Source: Muribaculaceae bacterium
GTDB lineage: Bacteria > Bacteroidota > Bacteroidia > Bacteroidales > Muribaculaceae
Assembly (NCBI GenBank): GCA_017621845.1
Contig: JAGASI010000001.1
Span: forward strand, 96,052 to 160,051
Direction: 5' to 3'
Length of the DNA: 64,000 bases
Part shown: positions 40,396 to 50,582 of the stretch, one piece after another
Layout of the letters: the number at the start of each line of letters is the position of its first letter
Position numbering within the stretch: the first letter of the stretch is position 1
Notes under the pieces: generated by a model
The model's input: only the letters and a program-made list of their open reading frames with translations
The model's database searches: none
Told to the model about the DNA's origin: nothing
Made by a program: the position numbers and the translations under genes

Positions 40396-42462
40396 ATGCC
40401 ACTCCCCCCAAATAAATTTTTACAACAACGACCGGGCGGCCCCAAGAAAAACCGCTTCGGGTTCTCCATATTCTGGATGTACGCCATCGTACTTGTGTTC
40501 CTGATAGGAGTATTTTACCTTGATAACAACGATATAAGCAAATCGGTACCCTATACTCAGATTGAAAATATCATTTCAGGAGGTGGAGCATCCAAGATTG
40601 TAGTATATGCCGACAAACGCGAGATTGAAGTATATCTCACCGATGCTCAAGCATCCAAAGTATTCGGCAAAGAATACACCGGTCAAAAAGGGTCAGAAGC
40701 TAAAGTTACCTCCAACATTCCTTCAGCCGACCGTTTTGATCAGAAACTCGATGCATGGAGAGCATCAGGAGCCTTCAAAGGCGAGATCAAATATGAGTCA
40801 TCCAGTTCGTGGGGCTCGATACTATGGGCTTTCGGCCCCATCGTCCTGCTCATTGTTTTCTGGTTCTTCATCATGAAACGCATGGGCGGTGGCGGAGGTG
40901 CCGGCTCGGTATTCAATGTCGGCAAATCCAAAGCACAGATCTTTGACAAAAACAACGCCAACCGTGTGACATTCAAGGATGTTGCAGGATTGTCCGAAGC
41001 CAAAACCGAGGTAGAAGAAATCGTAGAATTTCTCAAGAACCCCAAACGCTATACCGACCTTGGTGGCAAGATACCCAAAGGTGCGCTCCTTGTCGGTCCT
41101 CCCGGAACAGGTAAGACTCTATTGGCCAAGGCAGTGGCCGGTGAGGCCGATGTGCCTTTCTTCTCAATGTCAGGTAGCGACTTTGTCGAGATGTTTGTAG
41201 GTGTGGGAGCCTCGCGAGTGCGCGACCTGTTCAAACAAGCTAAAGAGAAAGCCCCCTGCATTATATTTATTGACGAGATTGACGCCGTGGGACGTGCCCG
41301 TGGTCGCAACCCCAATATGGGATCCAATGACGAGCGCGAGAACACCCTCAACCAATTGTTGACCGAGATGGACGGCTTTGGCTCCAACTCAGGTGTTATC
41401 TGTCTGGCCGCTACCAACCGCGTGGACATCCTTGACAAAGCCCTCCTGCGTGCAGGTCGCTTTGACCGTCAGATATTTGTCGACCTCCCTGACATCAATG
41501 ACCGCGTCGCTATCTTCAAGGTCCACCTACAGAACAAGAAAATCGATCCATCCCTCGACATAGACCTGTTAGCTCGTCAGACTCCGGGCTTCTCAGGTGC
41601 CGACATCGCCAACGTCTGCAATGAGGCAGCACTCATCGCCGCCCGTAATAATAAATCTTCAATTGATGCAGCTGATTTTAACGCCGCGATTGACCGCATA
41701 ATCGGTGGACTTGAGAAGAAAAACAAGATTACAACCCTCGAGGAAAAACGTGGCATAGCAGTGCATGAAGCCGGACATGCCACCGTCTCGTGGCACCTAC
41801 AATATGGGGACCCACTGGTAAAGGTTACTATCGTCCCACGCGGCAAAGCCCTCGGTGCAGCTTGGTACATGCCAGAAGAACGACAACTCGTACCGGCTCA
41901 GGCCCTTTTAGATAAAATATGTTCCCTTATGGCCGGACGCGCCGCTGAGGAATTATTTATAGGTCAGATTGCCACCGGCGCCCTTAACGACCTCGAGCGT
42001 GCCACCAAAATCGCCTATTCACTGGTAATGTACTATGGTATGAGCGACAAATTGCCCAACATAAGCTACTATGACTCGACCAACCAGGGATATGGATTTA
42101 CCAAGCCATTCAGCGAGGAACGCTCACGCATAATCGACGAGGAAGTATCCAAGATACTTGAGACACAGTATCAACGAGCCAAAGATATCTTACAAGAATA
42201 TAAGGATGGTCATGGTAAACTTGCCGACGAACTTGTTACACGCGAGGTTATATACACAGCTGACGTAGAGGCTATCTTTGGTCCCCGTCAATGGACCTCT
42301 CACACCGATGAGATTATGGCTCTTAACAAAGAGAAAGAAAAAAGCACCAACGATGTCGACAATTCAGAGAGCACCGACGAGTCGGACAATACTGACAACA
42401 CAGATAACTCTGATAACAATAACACCTCAGTGACCCCACCACCATTTACCGGATTAAAATAA
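40396..42462 (+). CDS. ftsH: ATP-dependent zinc metalloprotease FtsH
   Basis: Membrane-anchored AAA+ protease that degrades misassembled membrane proteins. It is 688 residues. Two membrane helices (about 22-44 and 137-155) flank a periplasmic domain. Walker A GPPGTGKT lies near 234-241, the second-region-of-homology Arg finger in RAGRFDRQI, and the zinc site HEAGH near 457-461. The C-terminal 45 residues are low-complexity Ser/Thr/Asp/Asn repeats ending in PPPF, an unusual acidic tail that is unlikely to be catalytic. Confidence 0.97.
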   Translation: MPLPPNKFLQQRPGGPKKNRFGFSIFWMYAIVLVFLIGVFYLDNNDISKSVPYTQIENIISGGGASKIVVYADKREIEVYLTDAQASKVFGKEYTGQKGSEAKVTSNIPSADRFDQKLDAWRASGAFKGEIKYESSSSWGSILWAFGPIVLLIVFWFFIMKRMGGGGGAGSVFNVGKSKAQIFDKNNANRVTFKDVAGLSEAKTEVEEIVEFLKNPKRYTDLGGKIPKGALLVGPPGTGKTLLAKAVAGEADVPFFSMSGSDFVEMFVGVGASRVRDLFKQAKEKAPCIIFIDEIDAVGRARGRNPNMGSNDERENTLNQLLTEMDGFGSNSGVICLAATNRVDILDKALLRAGRFDRQIFVDLPDINDRVAIFKVHLQNKKIDPSLDIDLLARQTPGFSGADIANVCNEAALIAARNNKSSIDAADFNAAIDRIIGGLEKKNKITTLEEKRGIAVHEAGHATVSWHLQYGDPLVKVTIVPRGKALGAAWYMPEERQLVPAQALLDKICSLMAGRAAEELFIGQIATGALNDLERATKIAYSLVMYYGMSDKLPNISYYDSTNQGYGFTKPFSEERSRIIDEEVSKILETQYQRAKDILQEYKDGHGKLADELVTREVIYTADVEAIFGPRQWTSHTDEIMALNKEKEKSTNDVDNSESTDESDNTDNTDNSDNNNTSVTPPPFTGLK

Positions 42463-42465
42463 AAA

Positions 42466-43575
42466 ATGCCCGATAACAACCTACTAAACCGCCTTGACGG
42501 TATAGAATCACGTTTTGAAGAAATCTCAACACTCATCACTGACCCCGCGGTGATTGCCGACCAGCGCCGGTATGTTCACCTCACCAAGGAATACAAGGAC
42601 CTGTCCCATTTGGTCAAGGCTACAAGAACCTATAGAGACCTTTTAGGAAACATAGATGAGGCCCGCGAGATACTGGAGACCGAGACCGATTCTGAGATGA
42701 GACAAATGGCCAAGGATCAACTTGACCATGCCAATGAACAACTGCCCCAACTTGAAGAACAAATCAAAATCCTTCTTATTCCTGCCGACCCCGAGGACTC
42801 CAAAAATGCAATCCTCGAGATACGCTCAGGCACAGGAGGTGATGAGGCGGCAATATTTGCCGGCGACCTGTTCAAGATGTATCAGAAATATTGTGAATCC
42901 AAGGGTTGGTCATTTGCCGTGACCAGCTTTACCGAGGGAACAGTAGGCGGGTTCAAAGAAGTTATCATCTCGGTAAGCGGTGAAGGCGTCTACGGTATTC
43001 TCAAGTATGAGAGTGGAGTTCACCGCGTTCAGCGTGTTCCTGCCACCGAGACCCAAGGACGTGTTCATACATCGGCTGCCACTGTCGCGGTACTCCCTGA
43101 GGCCGAGCCCTTTGATGTCCATATCAACGAGGGTGAAATCAAATGGGATACTTTCCGCTCAGGAGGTGCCGGAGGACAGAACGTAAATAAAGTTGAGTCT
43201 GGGGTGAGACTGAGATATATATGGCATAATCCTAACACCGGCGCCTCTGAAGAAATCCTTATAGAGTGTACCGAGACACGTGACCAGCCCAAGAACAAAG
43301 AGAGAGCGCTATCCCGTCTCCGAACATTCATTTACGACAAAGAGCATCAAAAATATATTGACGATATTGCATCCCGCCGTAAAACAATGGTATCGACAGG
43401 TGACCGCTCGGCCAAGATACGTACCTACAACTATCCCCAGGGACGTATAACCGACCACCGCATCAACTACACAATTTACAACCTACAGGCATTTATTGAC
43501 GGCGATATACAAGATGTCATCGACCATCTGATTATTGCCGAAAACGCTGAAAAACTTAAAGCCGCCGAGCTTTAG
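42466..43575 (+). CDS. prfA: Peptide chain release factor 1
   Basis: Recognises UAA and UAG stop codons and triggers peptide release. It is 369 residues. The codon-reading PAT tripeptide is in RVPATETQGR, which marks RF1 rather than RF2, and the catalytic GGQ is in AGGQNVNKVESGV near 237. The switch loop and C-terminal domain are complete, and no programmed frameshift is present. It starts 3 bp after ftsH. Confidence 0.97.
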   Translation: MPDNNLLNRLDGIESRFEEISTLITDPAVIADQRRYVHLTKEYKDLSHLVKATRTYRDLLGNIDEAREILETETDSEMRQMAKDQLDHANEQLPQLEEQIKILLIPADPEDSKNAILEIRSGTGGDEAAIFAGDLFKMYQKYCESKGWSFAVTSFTEGTVGGFKEVIISVSGEGVYGILKYESGVHRVQRVPATETQGRVHTSAATVAVLPEAEPFDVHINEGEIKWDTFRSGGAGGQNVNKVESGVRLRYIWHNPNTGASEEILIECTETRDQPKNKERALSRLRTFIYDKEHQKYIDDIASRRKTMVSTGDRSAKIRTYNYPQGRITDHRINYTIYNLQAFIDGDIQDVIDHLIIAENAEKLKAAEL

Positions 43576-43623
43576 CCCGGCAATCCCCAAACAAACATCC
43601 AATCATTTATCCCGATATACAAT

Positions 43624-44451
43624 ATGAAGCGACTTGAACTTGTAGACAACATACGTGCCAAACACTCATTCCTATGTGTTGGCCTTGACACTGATATCAA
43701 TAAAATTCCCAAACATCTGTTGGAAACCCAAGACCCGATCTTTGAGTTTAACAAAGCAATCATTGATGCCACCGCACCCTACTGCATTGCCTATAAACCC
43801 AACACTGCATTCTATGAAGCAAACGGTGCCGAAGGTTGGCAGTCGCTGGCCAAGACAATAAAGTATATCCGCGAGAATTATCCCGACCAATTTATCATCG
43901 CCGACGCCAAACGTGGCGACATAGGCAACACCTCGCGACTCTATGCACGGGCCTTTTTTGAAAATCTTGATGTTGATGCACTGACCGTTGCACCTTATAT
44001 GGGCGAGGACAGCGTCAAGCCTTTCCTCGAATATGAGGGCAAGTGGGTTATCCTGTTGGCTCTCACCTCCAACAAGGGCGCACAGGACTTTGAATTGATT
44101 AAAGACCGTAACGACCACAATGTTTTTGAACGCGTTCTTAAACGCTCGTCCCATTGGGGAACACCTGTCAACATGATGTATGTCGTCGGTGCTACACAAG
44201 CCGACTACTTCAAGCAAGTACGCGCCTTGGCACCTCGCTCGTTCCTACTTGTCCCGGGCGTCGGAGCACAAGGTGGCAGTCTCGAAGAAGTTGCTGCTGC
44301 CGGACTAAATGACGAGTGTGGACTTATTGTCAACTCATCACGAGCTATCATCTATGCCTCTGATGGCAAAGACTTTGCCTCTGTTGCCGGCATTAAAGCC
44401 AAGGAAGTTGCCGACCAAATGGACAAGTTGCTCGCATCAATCGGATTTTAA
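43624..44451 (+). CDS. pyrF: Orotidine 5'-phosphate decarboxylase (type 2)
   Basis: Converts OMP to UMP, the last step of pyrimidine synthesis. At 275 residues it belongs to the longer type 2 group. The catalytic Asp-Lys array is in [25 protein letters not shown] at the N-terminus and [10 protein letters not shown] near the C-terminus are typical phosphate-binding parts. It lies 48 bp after prfA. Confidence 0.96.
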   Translation: MKRLELVDNIRAKHSFLCVGLDTDINKIPKHLLETQDPIFEFNKAIIDATAPYCIAYKPNTAFYEANGAEGWQSLAKTIKYIRENYPDQFIIADAKRGDIGNTSRLYARAFFENLDVDALTVAPYMGEDSVKPFLEYEGKWVILLALTSNKGAQDFELIKDRNDHNVFERVLKRSSHWGTPVNMMYVVGATQADYFKQVRALAPRSFLLVPGVGAQGGSLEEVAAAGLNDECGLIVNSSRAIIYASDGKDFASVAGIKAKEVADQMDKLLASIGF

Positions 44452-44498
44452 CCCCTCCACACACTAATATCGACTTTACACACTATTTCCAGCACAAT

Positions 44499-45506
44499 AT
44501 GGACACCCCACGTTTCTCGGTCATCGTTCCGGTATATAACCGCATAGATGAAATCAAAGACCTCCTGGAAAGCCTCGACAAACAGACCCTAAAAAACTTT
44601 GAGGTAATTATCATTGAGGATGGTTCTTCTCTGCCATGTAAGGAAGTGTGTCAGCAATATGCCGCCAATGGCCTTGATGTACACTACTTTTTCAAAGACA
44701 ACGAGGGGCGCTCCATAGCTCGCAACTATGGCCTGGAGCGAGCCAATGGCGAGTATATGGTATTCTTTGACAGCGACTGTGTCATCCCTCCCGACTATTT
44801 TTCGATACTAACTGAGAGCCTTGACAACAATCCTCTTGATTGCTTTGGAGGTCCGGATGCCGCCCATGAATCATTCTCTGATACCCAAAAAGCTATCAAC
44901 TATACCATGACATCCTTTCTGACAACCGGAGGTATACGCGGAGGTAAAATCAGCCTCGAGAAGTTTACTCCCCGCACATTCAACATGGGTTACTCCCGTG
45001 AGGTATATTTCAATGTCGGAGGATTTCGCGAGATGTTCTCAGAAGATATCGACATGAGTACCCGCATACGTCTTGCCGGATATTCCATCGGCCTGATTCC
45101 AGAGGCTCATGTGTGGCATAAGCGTCGCGTTGATTTCAAAAAATTTCTCCGCCAGGTATATGTCTTCGGCATGTCACGCATAACTCTCAAAATCCTATAC
45201 CCCGACTCGCTCAAACTTGTCCACCTCCTGCCGGCATTGGCCGTGATTATCGGCCTCACACTTATCATTCTCGGTATTTTTGTCAGTCCCTGGTATTTAT
45301 TGCCCTTAGGCATCTATCTGATTGCTGTCCTTACCATGGCTTGGCTATCGACCAAGAGCCTCAAGATTGCCTTGCTCTCAGTTCCGGCAGCAATTATTCA
45401 GTTAGGCGGATATGGATGTGGTTTCATCAAAGCCTTCTTCATCAAGATACTACTTAGACGGGGCCGCAATATTGATCAAGAAATAAGAATGAGGAAAGGG
45501 AAATGA
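44499..45506 (+). CDS. Family 2 glycosyltransferase, membrane-associated
   Basis: 335 residues. The GT-A domain shows FSVIVPVYNR, IIEDGSS and the metal-binding DSD in FFDSDCVIP. The acceptor-side SEDIDMSTR motif follows. The C-terminal third has two to three predicted membrane helices (about 246-270, 275-295 and possibly 300-325). It probably transfers a sugar onto a lipid-linked or surface glycan at the inner face of the membrane. The isolated setting gives no clue to the sugar. It overlaps radC by 4 bp. Confidence 0.88.
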   Translation: MDTPRFSVIVPVYNRIDEIKDLLESLDKQTLKNFEVIIIEDGSSLPCKEVCQQYAANGLDVHYFFKDNEGRSIARNYGLERANGEYMVFFDSDCVIPPDYFSILTESLDNNPLDCFGGPDAAHESFSDTQKAINYTMTSFLTTGGIRGGKISLEKFTPRTFNMGYSREVYFNVGGFREMFSEDIDMSTRIRLAGYSIGLIPEAHVWHKRRVDFKKFLRQVYVFGMSRITLKILYPDSLKLVHLLPALAVIIGLTLIILGIFVSPWYLLPLGIYLIAVLTMAWLSTKSLKIALLSVPAAIIQLGGYGCGFIKAFFIKILLRRGRNIDQEIRMRKGK

Positions 45507-46231
45507 GCGACAAGACACCTACTGACTCCGACACTCGTGCTTCAGGCGCACTGATTGCCGACATGCCAAGTGATACACGACCTCGAGAAAAAGCTTTGCG
45601 CCATGGCATCAAGTCATTGACCGACATAGAACTGATGGCTATTATTTTCTCGACCGGTGTCAAGGGCCTTTCTGTCCTTGACCTGTCTCGCCTTATACTG
45701 AATGATGCCAACGGCCACCTATCCGATGTGGCCCACATGACACCTGCCCAGTTCTGCAAACGCTATAAAGGCATAGGACCGGCCAAAGCAATAACACTAC
45801 TGGCGGCCCTTGAATTAGGCTCACGGGCATCTTCTGATGCCGCCCGCAAGTCTACGCCTCAGATACATGACTCCCGCTCGGGCTACACCATAATGAAACA
45901 CCGTTTTGAAAACCTCGACCACGAGGAGTTCTGGTTACTGATGCTTTCCCGGTCCCATAAGGTCATTCACGATGTGCGCATCGGCGTTGGTGGCGTGTCA
46001 GCTACTGTCGTTGACATAAAAATCCTGATGAGACATGTAATAGACAACTGTGCCTCATCAATAATCGTCTGTCATAACCATCCATCAGGTAACCTTTCGC
46101 CTTCACCTCAAGATGACAGCCTGACACAAAAAATCAAGGATGCCGCCAAGATTTTTGACGTACACGTCATCGACCACCTGATTATATGTGACAATGGCTA
46201 CTACTCATACGCCGACAATGGCCGGCTCTAA
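45503..46231 (+). CDS. radC: RadC/JAB-domain protein
   Basis: 242 residues. An N-terminal helix-hairpin-helix part (LPREKALRHG-like region, FCKRYKGIGPAKA) is followed by a JAB/MPN domain with the metal motif HNHPSGNLSPSPQD, the HxHx7-10D signature. The family was named for DNA repair, but that role is disputed; the fold is a predicted metallo-isopeptidase or nuclease. It is coupled to the upstream glycosyltransferase by an ATGA overlap, probably without functional meaning. Confidence 0.94.
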   Translation: MSDKTPTDSDTRASGALIADMPSDTRPREKALRHGIKSLTDIELMAIIFSTGVKGLSVLDLSRLILNDANGHLSDVAHMTPAQFCKRYKGIGPAKAITLLAALELGSRASSDAARKSTPQIHDSRSGYTIMKHRFENLDHEEFWLLMLSRSHKVIHDVRIGVGGVSATVVDIKILMRHVIDNCASSIIVCHNHPSGNLSPSPQDDSLTQKIKDAAKIFDVHVIDHLIICDNGYYSYADNGRL

Positions 46232-46287
46232 CACTCCATCTACCTGCTTAGAAATAATTACCACTCCATCATGACAACATATTCTTA

Positions 46288-46306
46288 GCCGGTGTCAAAA
46301 ACCGGC
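46288..46306. terminator. Short hairpin between radC and the convergent M18 gene
   Basis: gccggt and accggc form a 6-bp stem with a 7-base loop (gtcaaaa). It sits between two convergent genes and may serve as a weak terminator. Low confidence. Confidence 0.35.
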
Positions 46307-46313
46307 AGACATG

Positions 46314-47633
46314 TCATCGAGTAGTTCTAAGATTGTAAAAAGTAGTGAAAGCACGGATAATGGAAAGATGGTCGGCCACAGATGCTGTCTCACGGGCCGA
46401 GTGCATGGCCCATACGGCGGCTCCCATGTCTACTCCATTTAAGGGTATTTGGGACGTGAGAATGTTTCCAAGTGTAGACCCCCCGATGACATCGCTATGG
46501 TTTACAAAGTATTGTGGCTCCACTCCCCCAACACGGCATATCTCGGTAAATATCGCTGACGAGCGGGCATCTGTCATGTACTTGCAATTGGCATTAATCT
46601 TGACGACCGGCCCATCACCAAGGACCGGATGATTGGTAGGATCTTGTTTCTCCACATAGTTGGGATGAACACCGTGGGCATTATCAGCACTTATCATAAA
46701 CGAGTCGGCTACAGACCTCAGGTAATCTTCTTCATCAGCACCCATTGCGATATATACACGACGTGCGATGTAGTCAAGTATTGGAGATCCGGCACCTTGT
46801 TTAGTACCCGAGCCTGTCTCTTCGTTATCAAAGATAGCCATAATCCTCAGCGTGTCTTCCGATGCCTCGTCAGCCTCTGTCATTGCAGTCATCGCTGCAT
46901 GAACCATAGACAAGTCATCAAGACGTCCGGAGGAAACAAAGTCATCAAATGCTCCCACCACACATGCTCCTGTAGTATCGTATACCGACAGGTCATAATC
47001 TATAATATGGTCAACATCGACATTCAACTCTGAGGCGACTTGTCGTTTCAGCCAACCATGATAATCCTCACTCTCAGGCAGACGACCGACCACCGGCAAC
47101 ATATCCTTCTGACGAGACAGGGGATTTCCTTCATTTACGGCTCGGTTAAAATGAATGGCAAGATGAGGGATAGTCATCATCGGTCGGTCAAATTTGACCA
47201 TACGTGTCTCAACATTAAACGGCGACCCATCCTCTCCCCTAAGAATTACACGGCCGGCCAATGACAATGGGCGGTCAAACCATGTGTAGAGTATCGGGCC
47301 ACCATAAACCTCGGTATTAAGTTTTAACATACGCCCGTCAGAGAGCATCTCACAATTAGGCTTTACACGGAAGGTCGGTGAGTCACTATGAGCCGAAATA
47401 ATGTGCATACGTCCCGGTGTGTTGCCTGGTGCTATAAATGCAAATATCGAACTATCGTTCTGGGTTGTATAATATTTGCCTCCGGGTATGATTTCCCATC
47501 TGTCACTCATTTTTAACTTTTTGAAGTCCTTAGCTTGAAGCAATTCTTCTATATTTCTGACAGCAAGAAAATTTACCGGTGATTTATCAAGAAACTCTAT
47601 AAGCGATTCAATATGGCGATGTTGTTTATTCAT
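46314..47633 (-). CDS. M18-family aminopeptidase
   Basis: 439 residues. Cytosolic zinc aminopeptidase that removes acidic or neutral N-terminal residues. Metal ligands and catalytic residues are visible: the His in ISAHSDSPTFRVKP, the bridging Asp in the GRLDDLS region, the Glu pair in DNEETGSGTKQG, the Asp in ISADNAHGVHPNY, and the C-terminal His in VNHSDVIGGSTLGN. No signal peptide. It stands alone on the minus strand, convergent with radC. Confidence 0.94.
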   Translation of the reverse strand: MNKQHRHIESLIEFLDKSPVNFLAVRNIEELLQAKDFKKLKMSDRWEIIPGGKYYTTQNDSSIFAFIAPGNTPGRMHIISAHSDSPTFRVKPNCEMLSDGRMLKLNTEVYGGPILYTWFDRPLSLAGRVILRGEDGSPFNVETRMVKFDRPMMTIPHLAIHFNRAVNEGNPLSRQKDMLPVVGRLPESEDYHGWLKRQVASELNVDVDHIIDYDLSVYDTTGACVVGAFDDFVSSGRLDDLSMVHAAMTAMTEADEASEDTLRIMAIFDNEETGSGTKQGAGSPILDYIARRVYIAMGADEEDYLRSVADSFMISADNAHGVHPNYVEKQDPTNHPVLGDGPVVKINANCKYMTDARSSAIFTEICRVGGVEPQYFVNHSDVIGGSTLGNILTSQIPLNGVDMGAAVWAMHSARETASVADHLSIIRAFTTFYNLRTTR

Positions 47634-47696
47634 GGATTAAAGGTGTTATTATATTGACTACTAATTTTTAACAAATTAAATACCTACCGATAATTA

Positions 47697-48233
47697 TTAT
47701 CGATATTTAATGGAATTAAGAGCCCTGAGTACATTACATAGCTTTTGACTCCAGTATTGTGCAAAGTCCTCACGTATATTCATAGTTGCAACACGGACAA
47801 ATTCAAGTGGAGCATCCTTGACCGACTCAAGATAATCATACAGCACTTGAAAAATATCACATAAATCTTCAGAGATGCTTGCTGCTATAGGAGTGTCAGA
47901 ATACTTCATATCCTCTTCAAAAACCTCAAGATATGTATCTTCCTCTCCCAACAACGTCACTAATGTACTTTGTAACGTTTCGTAAGTCTCCTCATCAAGC
48001 GAATTCATTATCTCGCCATCCTCTGACTCAATCTCCAGCGGAATATCACTCACCGTGATATAAATCCTGGGCAACAGTCGTGTCATGACATTTACAAAGT
48101 CTTCCAACTGACTTTCTGAGGCGCCTTCGATTGCCTGGCAATACTCATTTGATAAAGCGATGAACGCTATCGTGTTAGGGGATAACCGATTACCGTCACC
48201 ATGTGCCAACTTATCTTCGTGGGGAGTTGTCAT
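47697..48233 (-). CDS. DUF5063-type protein, function unknown
   Basis: 178 residues, strongly acidic, with no signal or membrane segment, predicted mostly helical. It resembles the DUF5063 proteins I know from Bacteroidetes (pattern around FVNVMTRLLPRIYI and AQYWSQKLCNVLRAL). It overlaps the nadD stop by one base and forms the last gene of the yicC-gmk-nadD group. No biochemical role can be assigned. Confidence 0.75.
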   Translation of the reverse strand: MTTPHEDKLAHGDGNRLSPNTIAFIALSNEYCQAIEGASESQLEDFVNVMTRLLPRIYITVSDIPLEIESEDGEIMNSLDEETYETLQSTLVTLLGEEDTYLEVFEEDMKYSDTPIAASISEDLCDIFQVLYDYLESVKDAPLEFVRVATMNIREDFAQYWSQKLCNVLRALNSIKYR

Positions 48234-48811
48234 TATCTATAGAACTTATTATCAATTATATATTTATAAACACCTGTAGGTAAGAATGTTCTGACATCCT
48301 TACCTTGAGCAATAGCCTGCCTGACAAACGAACTTGACAAATCGACCATCGGGGCATTGACAATTTCCATACCATCAACCGATGCTTTCTCTATAGGATA
48401 GCCGGGACGGGGATATACGATTACTCCATACTCATCAAGTATACGTTCCCAGTCACGCCACTGGTCAAATATACGCCAATTATCGCTTCCTATTATTAAT
48501 TTAAATTTTTTGGACGGATGGCGGTTGCTGAGCGTGTCAAGGGTATTTATCGTATAACTCGGACGAGGCATTGACAACTCAATATCACAAGTCTCGATGC
48601 CATCAAGACTTCGCGTCGCCATATTCAGCATCACAAGACGTTTCATATCAGAGATTAAAGTCTTGGGATTTTTCAACGGATTACGAGGTGACAACGTGAG
48701 CCACACCTTGTCAACATATCCCCACTGACTCAGATAGGAAGCCAGCATAATATGTCCCATGTGAACAGGATTAAATGACCCGCCTAATATTCCTATCAGT
48801 TCTTCTTTCAT
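48233..48811 (-). CDS. nadD: Nicotinate-nucleotide adenylyltransferase
   Basis: Transfers AMP to nicotinate mononucleotide in NAD synthesis. It is 192 residues. The nucleotidyltransferase signature GGSFNPVHMGH is at the N-terminus and the second phosphate motif VDLSSSFVRQAI near the C-terminus. I use the ATG ending at 48811 (protein MKEELIGILGG); a TTG 15 bp upstream would add five residues and overlap gmk. It lies 7 bp after gmk. Confidence 0.95.
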   Translation of the reverse strand: MKEELIGILGGSFNPVHMGHIMLASYLSQWGYVDKVWLTLSPRNPLKNPKTLISDMKRLVMLNMATRSLDGIETCDIELSMPRPSYTINTLDTLSNRHPSKKFKLIIGSDNWRIFDQWRDWERILDEYGVIVYPRPGYPIEKASVDGMEIVNAPMVDLSSSFVRQAIAQGKDVRTFLPTGVYKYIIDNKFYR

Positions 48812-48818
48812 GGTTATA

Positions 48819-49394
48819 TCAACCAATAAAATCGCGTATCAGACGTCGAGTATCGGAAATAGCAGTTTCAAGATCATCATTAATAACACGACCGTCACAT
48901 TTATCAGCGAAGCTTATCTCGTACCGGGCTCTATTGACACGACGTTCTATCTCATCCATCGCGTCGGTGCCACGTCCTATCAGACGCTTTCTAAGGGTCT
49001 CGATATCAGGAGGCAGTATAAATATCGTCAATACCTTGTCGCCAAACAATTCCTTGACATGCATTGCTCCCTTGACATCTATATCCAGAACCACATTTTC
49101 GCCGGAGTCGATAGCTCCCTGAAGTTCACTTTTCAACGTGCCATAATAACGTCCGGGATATACCTGCTCCCATTCAACGAACTTACCTTCGGCAACAGCG
49201 TCCCTGAATTGATCTGTAGACATGAAATGATAATGTACACCATCTTCCTCATCGGGACGTGGCTTACGGTTAGTTGCCGACACCGAGAATTTAAGATTAC
49301 ATATACCACTATCAAGCAGTGTATTGAGAATAGTTGACTTGCCACACCCAGAGGGAGCGCATATCACAATTATTTTTCCGGTCTTGGATTTCAT
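48819..49394 (-). CDS. gmk: Guanylate kinase
   Basis: Phosphorylates GMP to GDP. It is 191 residues. The P-loop GPSGCGKST equivalent is APSGCGKST at about 13-21. The GMP-binding residues lie in SATNRKPRPDEEDGVHYHF. It works downstream of GuaB in guanine nucleotide supply, although the genes are far apart. It lies between yicC and nadD, a neighbourhood conserved in many Bacteroidetes. Confidence 0.96.
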   Translation of the reverse strand: MKSKTGKIIVICAPSGCGKSTILNTLLDSGICNLKFSVSATNRKPRPDEEDGVHYHFMSTDQFRDAVAEGKFVEWEQVYPGRYYGTLKSELQGAIDSGENVVLDIDVKGAMHVKELFGDKVLTIFILPPDIETLRKRLIGRGTDAMDEIERRVNRARYEISFADKCDGRVINDDLETAISDTRRLIRDFIG

Positions 49395-49454
49395 ATTATT
49401 ATTCGTTAGATTATCTTAAGTATTTGTAGGATAGAGCAATATCTATCAACATAC

Positions 49455-50330
49455 TTACATGACATTAAGGACTTGTTCTTTAATCTGCTCGAGCTCGTCT
49501 TTCATCATCACCACGATACGTTGCATATCAGCTTGGTTACTCTTAGAGCCAAGTGTATTGATTTCACGTCCCATTTCCTGAGAAATGAAGCCCAGTTTTT
49601 TGCCCTGTCCGGGGGTTGGGAGAGACAAAGTCTCGGCAAAGTACTTAAGATGCTGGCCAAGACGCTGCTTTTCTTCGTTCACATCCAGTTTTTCGATATA
49701 ATAGATCATCTCTTGCTCGAGACGCCCCTTGTCATACTCTACAGCCGGTATTTTAGACAAGCTGTCGGCAAGTCGTGATTTTATGTGCTCGATGCGTTCA
49801 TGTTCATATTTTTCAACCTGCCGGAGCAGAGCCGCTATATTCTCGATTCTTACCATAAAAAATTTCTCGAGCTTGACACCTTCCACCCTTCTATATTCCA
49901 TAAGCTTGGCCACTGCTTCTGTTGTTGCCTCTTTAAATGCTTCTGTCATATCGGCATCAGCTTCTTCTGTCTCGGTATGCATCGTTTCGGGAAATCTCAT
50001 AAGCACCGAATACCAATCTTCGGGGACAGCAATACCGAGACGGCTTGAAGCATCCTCAATCTGCTTTTTATAAGCCTCCAGAGCATCAACATTCAGATGA
50101 GTTGACGTCATCCCGCCAAAAGTCTCGATACTGACCGATAACTCCACCTTGCCACGCTGCAACTGAGCAGCAATATAATTGCGCGCTGACAGCTCTTCCT
50201 CTCTTAACATCAAGGGAACCCTTGCATTAAGATCAAACTGCTTGGAATTAAGCGATTTAATCTCAACTGTAATCTTCTTGGAGGGCAATGTCTTAACAGC
50301 TCGTCCAAATCCGGTCATCGATAATAGCAT
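49455..50330 (-). CDS. YicC-family endoribonuclease-like protein
   Basis: 291 residues. The N-terminus MLLSMTGFGRA and the C-terminal SQEMGREINTLGSKSN/DELEQIKEQVLNV pattern are diagnostic of YicC/YloC proteins, which are implicated in RNA turnover and stress survival. No membrane segment. It leads the yicC-gmk-nadD-DUF5063 operon and has a well-formed promoter upstream. Confidence 0.94.
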   Translation of the reverse strand: MLLSMTGFGRAVKTLPSKKITVEIKSLNSKQFDLNARVPLMLREEELSARNYIAAQLQRGKVELSVSIETFGGMTSTHLNVDALEAYKKQIEDASSRLGIAVPEDWYSVLMRFPETMHTETEEADADMTEAFKEATTEAVAKLMEYRRVEGVKLEKFFMVRIENIAALLRQVEKYEHERIEHIKSRLADSLSKIPAVEYDKGRLEQEMIYYIEKLDVNEEKQRLGQHLKYFAETLSLPTPGQGKKLGFISQEMGREINTLGSKSNQADMQRIVVMMKDELEQIKEQVLNVM

Positions 50331-50415
50331 ATCTCTAATTTATTAATTAGTCTGTCTCACAATCTGAATATCTCCGGGACAAACTCGTGTTATAATGTTT
50401 GTTACAAATATGTCG

Positions 50416-50446
50416 CAAACTTACTAAAATTTCTCTAAAACTCAAA
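50416..50446 (-). promoter_or_regulatory. Promoter for the yicC operon
   Basis: On the minus strand, TTTG at 50443-50446 and TAAGTTTG at 50416-50423 with a 19-bp spacer match both promoter halves. Confidence 0.65.
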
Positions 50447-50540
50447 TATTTTATCACCATAATCATCTAATTAATGACACACCCATTGCTTAGAGAGCCG
50501 ATTTTTGGGCCTGACATGTAATCTTATAGGGATTTTTTAT

Positions 50541-50548
50541 TAAATTTG
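50541..50548 (+). promoter_or_regulatory. -7 box for ileS
   Basis: TAAATTTG, matching TAnnTTTG, 34 bp upstream of the ileS ATG. No T-box leader structure is apparent between it and the start. Confidence 0.5.
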
Positions 50549-50582
50549 CAGTCTGAATTTTACTAATCACACATATATCACA

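Noticed and set aside
42466..43575. Possible programmed frameshift in a release-factor gene
   Set aside because: The gene is RF1 (PAT motif) with one uninterrupted frame; the known frameshift is a feature of RF2.
50549..50582. T-box or other riboswitch leader for ileS
   Set aside because: Only 34 bp separate the promoter box and the start codon; no room for such a leader.
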